From NCBI RefSeq assembly GCF_900142765.1, contig NZ_FRCB01000003.1, positions 310,001 through 374,000 of the forward strand: DNA of 64,000 nucleotides, written 5' to 3'. Positions 16,189 through 25,328 of the stretch are shown here, piece after piece. The stretch comes from Roseovarius litoreus. Lineage in GTDB: Bacteria > Pseudomonadota > Alphaproteobacteria > Rhodobacterales > Rhodobacteraceae. Each line of letters begins with the position of its first letter. Within the stretch, counting starts at the first letter, position 1. A program made the translations under genes and the position numbers. The notes under the pieces are model-generated. The model searched no databases. It was not told the DNA's origin and saw nothing but the letters and a program-made list of their open reading frames with translations.

Positions 16189-19100
16189 ATGAGTATTGGT
16201 TACGTGACCCGTTCGAATACGGGACCCCTGGTTCGTGGCGATGTCGGAAATGACGCGGATGTCACGATCATTCCTGTCGGCAACGGACAGGAAATCTCCC
16301 TGAACCTTAGACAATTTGAAATTGAAACCTATCGCCGCGACGGCCCCGCGCTCGAGATCACCCTGGCGGATGGCCGGGTCATCGTTCTCGACGGGTATTT
16401 CAACGCGGCAGGGACGCCCCAGTCGCGGCTCTTCATCAGCGCCGATGGCTACCTCAACGAAGTCACCTTGATCGAGGGCCAGCAGGGCGCGCTTTACGCC
16501 CAATACGGTCCGACCGAGATCTGGGGCAAATGGAGTCCGTCGGACGATCTGATCTTCCTCGACAGCGCAGAAGTCGCCGCACCCGCAGGTGAAGCCGGCG
16601 AAGAAACCGTGTCGATGCTGGGCGCGGGCCTTCTGGGCGGCGCCGGTCTTCTGGGCGGTGCCGGGGCGGGGGCTGCGGGCCTTGCGGCCACGGCCGTGGC
16701 GGCTGGTCTTGCGACGGGCGTTGGCGGTGGCGGTTCGGGCGGCGGCGGCATTCCCGGCGGCGTTCCCGGTGGTGGCGGCGCGCCTGCCGACACGCCGCCG
16801 CGGATCGAGCCGATGGTCAACGAACAAGGGCCGATCTCGATCGGTGGGGATGGCGCGGAAAACGGCACGATCACCATTACGGGTCGCGCCGAACCCGGCT
16901 CGACCGTGGTGGTCGAGATCGGCGGCAAGACCGTTGAAACAATCGCCAACCCGGACGGCACATGGCAGACCGAGTTCGCGGGTCCGAATTTCCCGCCCGA
17001 TGGCGATCACGGCGTGACCGTGACCGTGAACGAGCCGGGCGGCACCGCAACCGTGTTGGACGGGCCGGTGATCATCATCGACACGACGCCCCCCGATGCC
17101 GCCGTGACCGACGGGCTCATGTCCTCGGGTCACGTGGTCAATGCTGCGGATTACGATGACAATGTCGATATTTCCGGTACGGGCGAGGTGGGGGCCACCA
17201 TCACCGTGACCATCGGCACCGTCACCGGCTCGACCGTTGTGGACCAGAACGGCGACTGGACCGTGTCCTTCCAGCCCGGCCAGCTTCCCGATGGCGACTA
17301 CGACGAGGTTGTGACCATCGTCGCTTCGGACAGCGCGGGCAACACGACCACCCTGACCGAGACGATCTCGATCGACACGATCCATCCCGGCCTGACCATC
17401 AACGCCAGTGCCGTGGGCAATCGCGGCGTGCTCAACGGCGATATCGCCCGCAACGAAGGGCTGATCGTCACCGGCACCTCCGAGCCGGGAACCACGGTCA
17501 CCGTATCGATGCATGGTCAGACACAGCATGTTCCCGCCGGTGCGAGCGGCACCTGGCGGGCCGAGTTCGATCCCTTCGCGCTGCCCGACACGCAGTTCGA
17601 TGCCACCATCACCGCCGTCACGCAGGATGCCGCAGGCAATGTCAGCCGCGCCTCCGAGACGATCCGCGTCGATCTCGAAGTGCGCGACCTCACGCAGGAG
17701 GGTACGCCCGGCGGTCAGGACGGCATGATCAGCGGGTCCGAGATCTCGGGCGGCTTTTCTCTCAACGGCACGGTAGAGCCCAACTCGAACTCGGTCGTTC
17801 TGCGTTTCATGGGCGCCGTCGTGACCGCCGATCTCGATGCGTCTGGCAATTGGAGCGCCGAGTTTTCGGGGGCGCAGATTCCGCCCGGCACCTATCAGGA
17901 AGACGTGACCATCACCGCGACGGATGGCGCGAACAACGTGCGCTCGATCACGCGCAGTATCTCGGTCGATACCGAGGCGGGCACCCTGACGCTGAATGGC
18001 GACGCGATCGGCACGCAAGGCGTGATCAACGCCACCGCCTATCAGAACGGTGTGATTGTGTCAGGCACGGCGGATCCCTTCGCCAATGTGGTGGTGGATC
18101 TTGACGGGGTGGAATTCACCGTTCGGGCCAATAGCGCCGGTATCTGGCAGCAGCGGTACGACATGCAGGATCTCACACCGGGTCGGCACAATCCCGTCGT
18201 GTCGGCGACGATCACCGATCCTTACGGCAACAGCGACACGGTCAGCCGCACGCTGCTGGTCGATACCCGTGTTGATGATCTGCAACTGACGCCGCCGCAA
18301 TTCGCCACCACCACGGATGGGCGCAATGTTCTGAACGCCGAAATCGTGCGCAGCGGGTTCGACATCTCCGGCACGATCGAGCCGGGCTCGATCGTCTGGG
18401 TGGATATCGACGGCGTCAGCCGACAGGCGGTCGTGGACGGTGACGGCAACTGGACCGTGCGCTTCGGCCCCAACGCGATCCCGCCGGGGCAGCGCCCGGG
18501 CACCCTGACCGTGTCGGTCGAGGATCCCGTGGGCAACGTCTCGGAACTGACCGAAACGATCTTCATCGACACCGTTGTTCTGGACGTGGCCCAGGGCCCG
18601 ACGACCGGCGCCATCAACGGCGTGGCCAATATCGCCGCAGCGCAAGGCGGGTTGGAGATGACCGGCACCGCCGAGGCCAATTCCCAACTGCGCATCGAGA
18701 TCTTCGGCCGGACCTACCGCACCTCCAGCGACGCCAATGGCGACTGGACGCTGACGATCCCGCAAGGCGATGTGCCGCGCACGGAAACCACGGCGCAGGC
18801 GACGATCACCGTGACCGATCCCGCGGGCAACGTGGACACGATCCCCGGATCGGTGACGATCGACATGGTCGCCCCCGGCGAAGCCGAAATCGTGGGATAT
18901 TTCCGGCAGGGCGGTGGATATCGCTATATCACCACCGAAACAGGGGATGATCCGGTCTCGGTGCATCAGGTCGGCGCCGATGGCAGCGTCAATGAAATGG
19001 CGCTCTATGCGGATGAAAACGCCTTCCTCGGTGAGACGGATCACTTCTTCCTCAACCAGTCGGGGCAGGCGCAATCCATCCCCGACGGCTCGCAACTGGT

Positions 19101-19452
19101 GGTCACCACGACCGATGCCGCGCAGAACACCTCCAGCACCTATCTGGTGCTGGACGAGGTCAATACCTCGACCGTGAATCTCGCCAATCCCAACCTGGCC
19201 GATTTCCAGATCGAGACGGTCGATCTGCGCTTTGCCGATCGCAGCCAGTTGACCATCACCGAAGAACAGCTTCGGGCGCTGTCGGACAATTCCGACACGC
19301 TGCAAATCGAAGGTGGGACGGACGACACGGTGATCATCACCGGGGCGCAAAAGGTCAATGGCGGCGCGCTCGAGCCGCAGGGATACGATATCTACACGCT
19401 TGGTCAGGATGCCACGATCATCGTCGACGAAAAGATCGACATCGTGACCTGA
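16189..19452 (+). CDS. Type I secreted Ig-like repeat adhesin, BapA/LapA-like
   Basis: The 1087-residue protein has no Sec signal and, in effect, no Cys. Residues 1-130 resemble the BapA prefix domain. Residues 143-198 are a Gly/Ala-rich stretch containing GAAG (161-164) and VAAG (170-173). Seven Ig-like repeats of about 97 residues follow (about 214-300, 314-400, 411-497, 511-597, 609-695, 712-797, 811-894), each with SGT-EPG, G-W and D-AGN ... IDT landmarks. The C-terminal region (900-1087) ends in GYDIYTLGQDATIIVDE, typical of T1SS adhesin tails; no RTX nonapeptides are seen. The exporter genes follow directly. Likely role: surface attachment or biofilm. Confidence 0.85.
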   Translation: MSIGYVTRSNTGPLVRGDVGNDADVTIIPVGNGQEISLNLRQFEIETYRRDGPALEITLADGRVIVLDGYFNAAGTPQSRLFISADGYLNEVTLIEGQQGALYAQYGPTEIWGKWSPSDDLIFLDSAEVAAPAGEAGEETVSMLGAGLLGGAGLLGGAGAGAAGLAATAVAAGLATGVGGGGSGGGGIPGGVPGGGGAPADTPPRIEPMVNEQGPISIGGDGAENGTITITGRAEPGSTVVVEIGGKTVETIANPDGTWQTEFAGPNFPPDGDHGVTVTVNEPGGTATVLDGPVIIIDTTPPDAAVTDGLMSSGHVVNAADYDDNVDISGTGEVGATITVTIGTVTGSTVVDQNGDWTVSFQPGQLPDGDYDEVVTIVASDSAGNTTTLTETISIDTIHPGLTINASAVGNRGVLNGDIARNEGLIVTGTSEPGTTVTVSMHGQTQHVPAGASGTWRAEFDPFALPDTQFDATITAVTQDAAGNVSRASETIRVDLEVRDLTQEGTPGGQDGMISGSEISGGFSLNGTVEPNSNSVVLRFMGAVVTADLDASGNWSAEFSGAQIPPGTYQEDVTITATDGANNVRSITRSISVDTEAGTLTLNGDAIGTQGVINATAYQNGVIVSGTADPFANVVVDLDGVEFTVRANSAGIWQQRYDMQDLTPGRHNPVVSATITDPYGNSDTVSRTLLVDTRVDDLQLTPPQFATTTDGRNVLNAEIVRSGFDISGTIEPGSIVWVDIDGVSRQAVVDGDGNWTVRFGPNAIPPGQRPGTLTVSVEDPVGNVSELTETIFIDTVVLDVAQGPTTGAINGVANIAAAQGGLEMTGTAEANSQLRIEIFGRTYRTSSDANGDWTLTIPQGDVPRTETTAQATITVTDPAGNVDTIPGSVTIDMVAPGEAEIVGYFRQGGGYRYITTETGDDPVSVHQVGADGSVNEMALYADENAFLGETDHFFLNQSGQAQSIPDGSQLVVTTTDAAQNTSSTYLVLDEVNTSTVNLANPNLADFQIETVDLRFADRSQLTITEEQLRALSDNSDTLQIEGGTDDTVIITGAQKVNGGALEPQGYDIYTLGQDATIIVDEKIDIVT

Positions 19453-19465
19453 CGGACAAGACCTT

Positions 19466-19496
19466 GGCGCGCGCGGGCTTTGTCCCCGTGCGCGCC
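19466..19496 (+). promoter_or_regulatory. Intercistronic GC hairpin between adhesin and exporter genes
   Basis: GGCGCGCGCGGG and CCCGTGCGCGCC (one wobble pair) form a long stem right after the adhesin stop. No T-run follows, so full termination is unlikely. Such a hairpin could stabilise the abundant adhesin mRNA or reduce read-through into the exporter genes. Confidence 0.55.
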
Positions 19497-19531
19497 ACCA
19501 ACCATAAAAAGCTACCGATCAAGGGGCAGTG

Positions 19532-20872
19532 ATGGGGCAAAGGGACGGAATCCAGCGGTGGGGCGCGTGCATGATTGCCGCGCTGACGCTGAGCGGGTGC
19601 ATGTCACCCGACGCAGGCGGCGACGGAACGACCGGCGAGACATCTCGCTTCATGGGCGGTCTGTCGGGTCTCGGCGCTCCGGGTGATGCCGATGAAGCCG
19701 CCCGCGCCGAAGCCGCAGCCTCGCCCGTCATCAGCGCATTGCAGGCGCGGCGCAGCGTCATCCCCCCGGGCAGTCCCTATGCCAAGATCGTCGATCCGGT
19801 TCTGGCCGCCAACAGCCGCCCCGCCGAGGCCGAATTGCGCAGCGCACGGCTCAGGGCGCGGGCCGCCTCCAAGAACTGGCTGCCCAAGATCGGACCCAAT
19901 ATCAGCCTCACCAGCCTCAGCGACGTGATCGCGCAACTGGTCGTGGAACAGGTGCTCTTCGACAATGGCCGCAAGAAGGCCGAACGCGCCTTCGCCAAAG
20001 CCGATGTCGAGGTCGCCGCCGTCACGCTGGCCGAGGATACCAACGCCCGGATCCGAACCGCCCTGAGCCTTTATCTCACCGCCATGAAGGCGCGCGAGCG
20101 CCGGGTGCTGGAAGAGCGGACCCTCAAGGACATGGAGCATTTCGAATGGGTGATGTCCGAGCGCGTCTCGGGCGGCATCTCGGACGGTTCAGATCTTCAT
20201 GTCCTGCGTCAGAAACTGGCCGAGATCCGCGCCACCCTTGCCGCGCAATCCGAAGCCGAGGCCACGGCACTGGCCGAACTCAACGCCATGTCCACCCGCC
20301 CGCTCGATGATGTCACGGGGCTTGCGGATCTGTCGCGGGCAAGCGGCGATGTACGCCCCATCGAAGTGCTGCGGGCCGAGGCCGAGAAAAGCCGCGATAT
20401 CGCCAGCGCACAGGTCGAACGCGGCGGTCTTCTGCCGGGGCTCACCGCCGGTGGAACGCTTGGCGACAATGGCTCGGGCATCGGGCTCAACGTGTCGTCC
20501 GATCAGCTTCTCGGGCTTGGCACTGGCGACAGCCTGAACGCGATCAAGGCCACGCAAGAGGCCGCCGCCGCCCGCGTGGGTCAGGCCGAGGAGGACGCGC
20601 AGCGCCGCACCGCCCGGTTGCAGAACCGCCTTTCCGCCCTGACGCGACAAGTGGATGAAGCGACCGCCCTGGCCAGCCGCGCCAAGGCCAATCTCGATCT
20701 CTTCCAGAGCCAGTACAAGGCCGGTCAGCGACAGGTCATGGATGTGGTCGGCGTCTACGAGACCTTCGCCGCCCGGCAGGCCGCGACGCTCGATCTGAAA
20801 TACGAACGCCTCGAAACCCAGCTTCAGATCGCCGAGCATCTGGGTGTTCTTGCCGAAGGAAACCGCCTGTGA
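19532..20872 (+). CDS. TolC-family outer membrane channel lipoprotein of the T1SS
   Basis: A 446-residue protein with a lipobox (LTLSGC, after a short basic N-terminus), so it is probably acylated. The rest is the helical, Ala/Glu/Arg-rich pattern of two OEP repeats, including SLYLTAMKARERRVLEERT and LDLFQSQYKAGQRQVMDVVGVYE, the classic TolC-type segment. It would form the outer membrane duct for the adhesin. The start is ATG 19532, six bases after AAGGGG. Its stop overlaps the ABC gene's GTG, so the two are coupled. Confidence 0.88.
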   Translation: MGQRDGIQRWGACMIAALTLSGCMSPDAGGDGTTGETSRFMGGLSGLGAPGDADEAARAEAAASPVISALQARRSVIPPGSPYAKIVDPVLAANSRPAEAELRSARLRARAASKNWLPKIGPNISLTSLSDVIAQLVVEQVLFDNGRKKAERAFAKADVEVAAVTLAEDTNARIRTALSLYLTAMKARERRVLEERTLKDMEHFEWVMSERVSGGISDGSDLHVLRQKLAEIRATLAAQSEAEATALAELNAMSTRPLDDVTGLADLSRASGDVRPIEVLRAEAEKSRDIASAQVERGGLLPGLTAGGTLGDNGSGIGLNVSSDQLLGLGTGDSLNAIKATQEAAAARVGQAEEDAQRRTARLQNRLSALTRQVDEATALASRAKANLDLFQSQYKAGQRQVMDVVGVYETFAARQAATLDLKYERLETQLQIAEHLGVLAEGNRL

Positions 20873-23091
20873 CCGTGCGCCCGGTAAACTGGACCATCCG
20901 CGCCGTGCCCCCGGCTGACGCCGCGCAAGTGTCGAATTGCGACGCGCCCCCGCGCGCCGTGGCCCAAGCGCCGCAACCGGCTCAGGCCGTTCGCCGCCTC
21001 GCCGAACTGATCGCTGTCTATTCCGCCTGCATCGGCCAGCCCTGCACCCGCCGCGACATCGCCGATACGCTCACCACCCTTCCCCCCGCCGAGCGTGCCG
21101 CGCCGCAGACGATGCTGGCGGCCGGTCTCAAGGCGGCGGGCTTCGAGGTCCGCGTGGCCCCGAGCGATCTCTCGGATGCAGGGGCATGGCCTGCGCTGGC
21201 GCGGATGACCGACGGGCAGTTCATCCTCGTGCTCGAGCGCGCGGGCAGCGATCTGGTGATCTACGACAAGACATGCCCCGACAACCGCGCCACCGTCTCG
21301 CTTGACGAATTCGCGCCGGTCTTCACCGGGCTGACCATCCGCGCCGAGGTGCCGCTCGACCGGCTGGCCGGCACCCATCTCAAGGACGGCCCCCGTGCGC
21401 ATTGGTTCTGGGGGCAATTCGCAGACTGCCGCCGCGCCATGGGCGAGGTGATCCTCGGCTCTTTCGTGGCCAATCTCCTGGCGGTCGCCGTGGCGCTCTT
21501 CGCGCTGCAGGTCTATGACCGGGTGATCCCGCATCAATCCGAGGCGACGCTCTGGGTGCTCGCGGGCGGTGCGCTGCTGGCGCTGACCATGGAGTCGCTG
21601 CTCAAGATCGCGCGCGCCCGGCTGATGGACGGCGCAGGCCGCCAGATCGAGATGAACGTCCAGACCCTTCTGATGAACCGCATTCTCGGGATGCGCTCGG
21701 AACAGGCGGGGCAGGCGCCCAGCCAGTTGTTCAGCGCCATGCGCGAATTCGGCTCGGTGCGTGAGTTTTTCACCGCCTCCACCATCGGCACTTTGGCCGA
21801 TGTGCCTTTCATCTTCGTCTTTCTCCTGCTCGTCGCCTCGATCGGCGGCAATGTCGTCTGGGTGCTGATCCTCGGCGGGATCCTTATGGTGCTGCCGGGC
21901 ATCTTCCTGCAGCGCAAGATGATCCGCCTGACGCAGGAAACCCAGGGCGCTTCGGCAAAATCCTCGCGCCTCCTGCACGAGGCGATCTTCGAGCTCGACA
22001 CCCTCAAGACACAGCGCGCCGAGGACCGCTTCCGCCGCGTCTGGACCGAGCTGACCGCGCTTCAGGCGCTCAAATCCAGCGAACAGCGCCAACTTGCCTC
22101 GGTGCTCACATTCTGGAGCCAGGGCATCCAGCAGGTCACCTATATCGCCGCGGTGATCTTCGGCACCTATCTGGTGTTTGCGGGGGAATTCACCGTGGGA
22201 TCGATCATCGCGATCAGCATCCTGACCAGCCGCACACTGGCGCCCCTCACACAGCTTGCCGGTACCATGGCGCGGTGGGGCAATGTAAAATCCGCACTCG
22301 AAGGGCTCGATGCGATCGTCAGCGCCCCGCAGGACAGCGCGCCCGACCGGACCTATCTGCGCCGCGAACGGCTGACCGGCGGGTTCGAGCTGCGCGAGGT
22401 GAAATTCACCTACGATGCCGACATGGCGCCGGTGGTCGATATTCCGGCGCTTGTCATCCAGCCGGGGCAAAAACTGGCCCTTCTGGGGGCCAACGGGTCG
22501 GGCAAATCCACATTGCTCAAACTTCTCTCGGGCCTTTACGCGCCCACAAGCGGGCGCCTGCTGATCGACGGCGCCGAAATGTCCCAGCTCGAGCCTCGGG
22601 ATCTGCGCCGGCTTGTCGGCTATCTTGGGCAGGATGTGCGGCTCTTCACCGGCTCCTTGCGCGAAAACCTGAACCTGACGCTTCTGGAAAGCGATGATGA
22701 CAGGCTTCTGGCCGCACTCGATTTCGCCGGGCTAGGTCCTTATGTGAAATCCCATCCCAAGGGGCTCGATCTGGAAATCCGCGATGGCGGTCAGGGGCTG
22801 AGCCAGGGACAACGCCAGTCGATCGGCTGGGCGCGTCTGTGGTTGCAGGACCCGGCGATCTGCCTTCTGGACGAACCCACAGCCGCCCTCGATCAGACGC
22901 TGGAACGCACGCTGGTCAGCCGGCTGGAGGGCTGGCTCGAGCATCGGACCGCCGTGATCGCCACACATCGCGTGCCGATCCTGCAACTGACCAACCGCAC
23001 CATGCTGCTGCAAAACGGGCGCATGGCCGTCGATGGCCCGCGCGATCAGGTGTTGGCGCATCTCGCGCAGCGCGCCGGGGCAGGGGGCTAG
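20869..23091 (+). CDS. T1SS ABC transporter with degenerate peptidase-like domain (LapB/RtxB type)
   Basis: A 740-residue inner-membrane exporter ATPase. Residues 1-165 form a C39-peptidase-like domain without an evident catalytic Cys, as in RTX/Lap exporters that bind rather than cleave substrate. The membrane domain spans roughly 170-470, and the ATPase has Walker A GANGSGKST (about 540), signature LSQGQRQ (about 643) and Walker B ICLLDEPTAALD (about 663). The GTG start overlaps the stop of the TolC gene by 4 bases. The linked adhesin is the obvious substrate. Confidence 0.92.
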   Translation: MTVRPVNWTIRAVPPADAAQVSNCDAPPRAVAQAPQPAQAVRRLAELIAVYSACIGQPCTRRDIADTLTTLPPAERAAPQTMLAAGLKAAGFEVRVAPSDLSDAGAWPALARMTDGQFILVLERAGSDLVIYDKTCPDNRATVSLDEFAPVFTGLTIRAEVPLDRLAGTHLKDGPRAHWFWGQFADCRRAMGEVILGSFVANLLAVAVALFALQVYDRVIPHQSEATLWVLAGGALLALTMESLLKIARARLMDGAGRQIEMNVQTLLMNRILGMRSEQAGQAPSQLFSAMREFGSVREFFTASTIGTLADVPFIFVFLLLVASIGGNVVWVLILGGILMVLPGIFLQRKMIRLTQETQGASAKSSRLLHEAIFELDTLKTQRAEDRFRRVWTELTALQALKSSEQRQLASVLTFWSQGIQQVTYIAAVIFGTYLVFAGEFTVGSIIAISILTSRTLAPLTQLAGTMARWGNVKSALEGLDAIVSAPQDSAPDRTYLRRERLTGGFELREVKFTYDADMAPVVDIPALVIQPGQKLALLGANGSGKSTLLKLLSGLYAPTSGRLLIDGAEMSQLEPRDLRRLVGYLGQDVRLFTGSLRENLNLTLLESDDDRLLAALDFAGLGPYVKSHPKGLDLEIRDGGQGLSQGQRQSIGWARLWLQDPAICLLDEPTAALDQTLERTLVSRLEGWLEHRTAVIATHRVPILQLTNRTMLLQNGRMAVDGPRDQVLAHLAQRAGAGG

Positions 23092-23094
23092 GGC

Positions 23095-24282
23095 ATGGCA
23101 ACGCAAACCACCGATCTCTCCTCGCAATTCGGCGCCCGGCTGCGCGGCTCGAGCCTGACGATATGGCTCTGCGCGGCGAGCTTCCTTCTGGTTCTGATCT
23201 GGTCCGCTCTGGCCTCGGTCGATGAGATCGTGCGCGCCGATGGCGAATTCATCTCGTCGTCGCGCCCCCAGATCATCCAGAATCTCGAAGGCGGCATCCT
23301 GTCAGAGCTGCTGGTCAACGCGGGCGATATCGTGGAACGCGGCGATGTTCTGGCGCGTCTGCATGGCACGCAGTTCAAATCCTCGGTCGAAGAGCTGCGC
23401 GATCAGATCACCGCGCTTGAAATCCGTCGCCTCCGGCTCGAGGCCGAACTGGCCGGTCAGTTCGATTTCACCGTGCCCGAAGAGCTGGCCACCCGCAGCC
23501 CGCAAATCGTGGCCTCCGAACGGGTGCTGCTCAATGCCCGTCAGACCGATTTCACCAAGCGCAGCGATGGCGCGCGCAAGATCCTCGCGCAGGCCGCCGA
23601 GGAACGCGCGCTGATGGAAAACCTTCTGAAAAAGAACGTCGTCGCCCTGATCGAGGTGACCCGCACCCGCAAAGAGCATGCCGACGCCGAAAAGCGCTAT
23701 GATGAGATCGTCACCCAAACCGAACTTGAGCGCGCCGAGGCCTATTCCGACACGCTCAAGGAATTGGCGACCCTGCGGCAGAACCTCAAATCCAGCCTCG
23801 ATCAGTTGAACCGCACCGTGCTGACAAGCCCGATGCGCGGTGTAGTCAATACAGTCGGCGTGACCACCATCGGCGGCGTCGTGCGCCCCGGCGAGCAGAT
23901 CCTCGAGATCATTCCGCTGGACGAGGAACTCTTTGTGGAAGCTCGTGTCGCGCCTGAAAACATCGCCAATCTGCGCCGCGGCCAAGAGGCGACGATCAAG
24001 CTCACGGCCTATGATTTCACCATCTTCGGCACGTTGAAAGGCACGGTGGATTTCATCTCGGCGGATACGTTCAAGGATGAAAACGCCCGCGCGCCGGATG
24101 GTGACCCGCATTACAAGGTGACCTTGCGCGTCGACACCCAGAACCTGACGCCGCGCCAGTCCGGCATCGAAATTCGCCCCGGCATGCAGGCGCAGGTCGA
24201 GTTGCACACCGGTCAGAAAACGGTGCTCCAATACCTGCTCAAACCGCTCTACAAGTCCCGCGAAGCCCTTCGCGAGCCGTGA
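23095..24282 (+). CDS. T1SS membrane-fusion protein, HlyD/LapC family
   Basis: A 395-residue periplasmic adaptor. One membrane helix (about residues 22-40) follows a short cytoplasmic tail; then come a lipoyl half (IIQNLEGGILSELLVNAGDIVERGD), a long coiled-coil hairpin (about 95-240), the second lipoyl half (SPMRGVVNTVGVTTIGGVVRPG) and a beta-barrel domain with the HlyD C-terminal signature (GIEIRPGMQAQVEL). It starts 3 bases after the ABC gene and completes the tripartite secretion machine. Confidence 0.93.
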   Translation: MATQTTDLSSQFGARLRGSSLTIWLCAASFLLVLIWSALASVDEIVRADGEFISSSRPQIIQNLEGGILSELLVNAGDIVERGDVLARLHGTQFKSSVEELRDQITALEIRRLRLEAELAGQFDFTVPEELATRSPQIVASERVLLNARQTDFTKRSDGARKILAQAAEERALMENLLKKNVVALIEVTRTRKEHADAEKRYDEIVTQTELERAEAYSDTLKELATLRQNLKSSLDQLNRTVLTSPMRGVVNTVGVTTIGGVVRPGEQILEIIPLDEELFVEARVAPENIANLRRGQEATIKLTAYDFTIFGTLKGTVDFISADTFKDENARAPDGDPHYKVTLRVDTQNLTPRQSGIEIRPGMQAQVELHTGQKTVLQYLLKPLYKSREALREP

Positions 24283-24292
24283 CCGGCCTCTC

Positions 24293-24730
24293 TCAGCTTT
24301 CCATCCAGATCGTCACCGGCCCGTCATTCAGCAACGCGACTTTCATGTCCGCGCCGAACCGCCCGGTTTCCACCGGCACGCCCTGGGCCTCCAGTGCCTT
24401 GGCGAAATACTCGTAAAGCCTGCGGCCCTCTTCGGGTGGAGCGGCGGTGGAAAACCCCGGCCTGTTGCCCCGGCTCGTGTCGGCGGCCAGCGTGAACTGG
24501 CTCACCACCAGCGCGCTGCCTCCCATATCGCGCACCGAGAGGTTCATCTTGCCCGCCTGGTCGGTGAAGATCCTCAGCTTGGCGATCTTGGCGGCCAAGT
24601 GGTCGGCCTGCGCCTCTGCGTCGCCCTGCATGGCGCAGATCAGGATCAACAGTCCCGGACCCGTCTGGCCCACCACTTCGCCCTCCACGGTGACCGAGGC
24701 ATGGCTGACACGTTGCAACAGGGCGCGCAT
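24293..24730 (-). CDS. dtd: D-aminoacyl-tRNA deacylase Dtd
   Basis: A 145-residue cytoplasmic proofreading enzyme that removes D-amino acids (and glycine from tRNA-Ala) from mischarged tRNAs. Both family signatures are intact: SQFTLAAD in the middle and the cross-subunit Gly-cis-Pro motif NDGPVTI near the end. The length matches the family exactly. It is convergent with the secretion operon and has no operon partner. Confidence 0.96.
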   Translation of the reverse strand: MRALLQRVSHASVTVEGEVVGQTGPGLLILICAMQGDAEAQADHLAAKIAKLRIFTDQAGKMNLSVRDMGGSALVVSQFTLAADTSRGNRPGFSTAAPPEEGRRLYEYFAKALEAQGVPVETGRFGADMKVALLNDGPVTIWMES

Positions 24731-24801
24731 GGGCGGTCTCCTTCATGGGGCTGGGATGCCATCCTTGGGCCAAACACGCCGCGCCCGCAAGCCCCCGGGT
24801 C

Positions 24802-24815
24802 TTGATGCCGATCAA
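24802..24815. promoter_or_regulatory. Perfect FNR/FnrL box upstream of hsp20
   Basis: TTGATGCCGATCAA is an exact match to the FNR consensus TTGAT-N4-ATCAA. Its centre is 92 bases before the hsp20 start codon. With CGCTAG (24835-24840) as a possible -10, the box would be centred near -40, the position of an FNR class II activator site. Confidence 0.7.
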
Positions 24816-24900
24816 CGCGCGGCTGCGATATGGGCGCTAGGTCTGACTGTGTCGTCACATCGCTGCACATCGCTGCAGATTGCCAGAAGGAGCCTTTCAC

Positions 24901-25317
24901 ATGGTTGAGAAATCACAGACATCCGGCGCTTGGCCCTCGCTTTACGAGCCGCTGCGCCATCTTGGACAGCGCGTGGCCGATTGGCTCTCGCCCGCCTCCG
25001 ATGCCTCCGCCGATGACGCGGCCTACCGGATCACGATGGAGCTGCCCGGTGTGTCGGACGAGGATATCGACATCTCCGTGCATGACGGCGTGGTGACCAT
25101 CAAAGGCGAAAAGACCCATGCGCGCGAGGAAAAGGGCGACACGTGGTTTTTCTCCGAACGTCAATACGGCGCCTTCAGCCGCACCTTTCGCCTGCCCGCG
25201 GATGCCGATGGCGACAAGATCGCGGCGGATCTCAAGGATGGCGTGCTGACGCTTTCAGTGCCCAAGCGCACCGCCTCCGGCGGCGCGGCGCGCAAGATCG
25301 CGATCAACCGGGGCTGA
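24901..25317 (+). CDS. Small heat-shock protein, Hsp20/alpha-crystallin family
   Basis: A 138-residue ATP-independent chaperone that holds unfolding proteins. The alpha-crystallin domain runs from about residue 40 (YRITMELPGVSDEDIDISV) to the end, with KGEKTHAREEK, the GAFSRTFRLP strand and the terminal GVLTLSVPK. The start has AAGGAG 9 bases upstream. A tandem 10-base repeat CATCGCTGCA (24858-24877) fills the leader, and a perfect FNR box lies further up, so induction under low oxygen is likely rather than, or besides, heat. Confidence 0.93.
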   Translation: MVEKSQTSGAWPSLYEPLRHLGQRVADWLSPASDASADDAAYRITMELPGVSDEDIDISVHDGVVTIKGEKTHAREEKGDTWFFSERQYGAFSRTFRLPADADGDKIAADLKDGVLTLSVPKRTASGGAARKIAINRG

Positions 25318-25328
25318 CGCCCCCGCGC

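Noticed and set aside
16205..16230. GTTCGAATAC resembling a tRNA T-arm
   Set aside because: It lies inside the adhesin coding sequence and no other cloverleaf arms can be formed.
16096..18018. 640-codon minus-strand ORF over the adhesin gene
   Set aside because: It is the antisense of repetitive GC-rich Ig-like coding sequence, lacks domains and a ribosome site, and its His/Arg/Gly-rich composition is typical of shadow frames.
16830..18870. Regularly spaced repeats that might suggest a CRISPR-like or satellite array
   Set aside because: The repetition is at protein level (Ig-like domains of about 290 bases), with low nucleotide identity; no CRISPR features.
24801..24831. Possible RpoH (sigma-32) promoter CTTGAT...CGATAT before hsp20
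   Set aside because: Spacing is too long for RpoH, and the CTTGAT half is better explained as part of the perfect FNR box.
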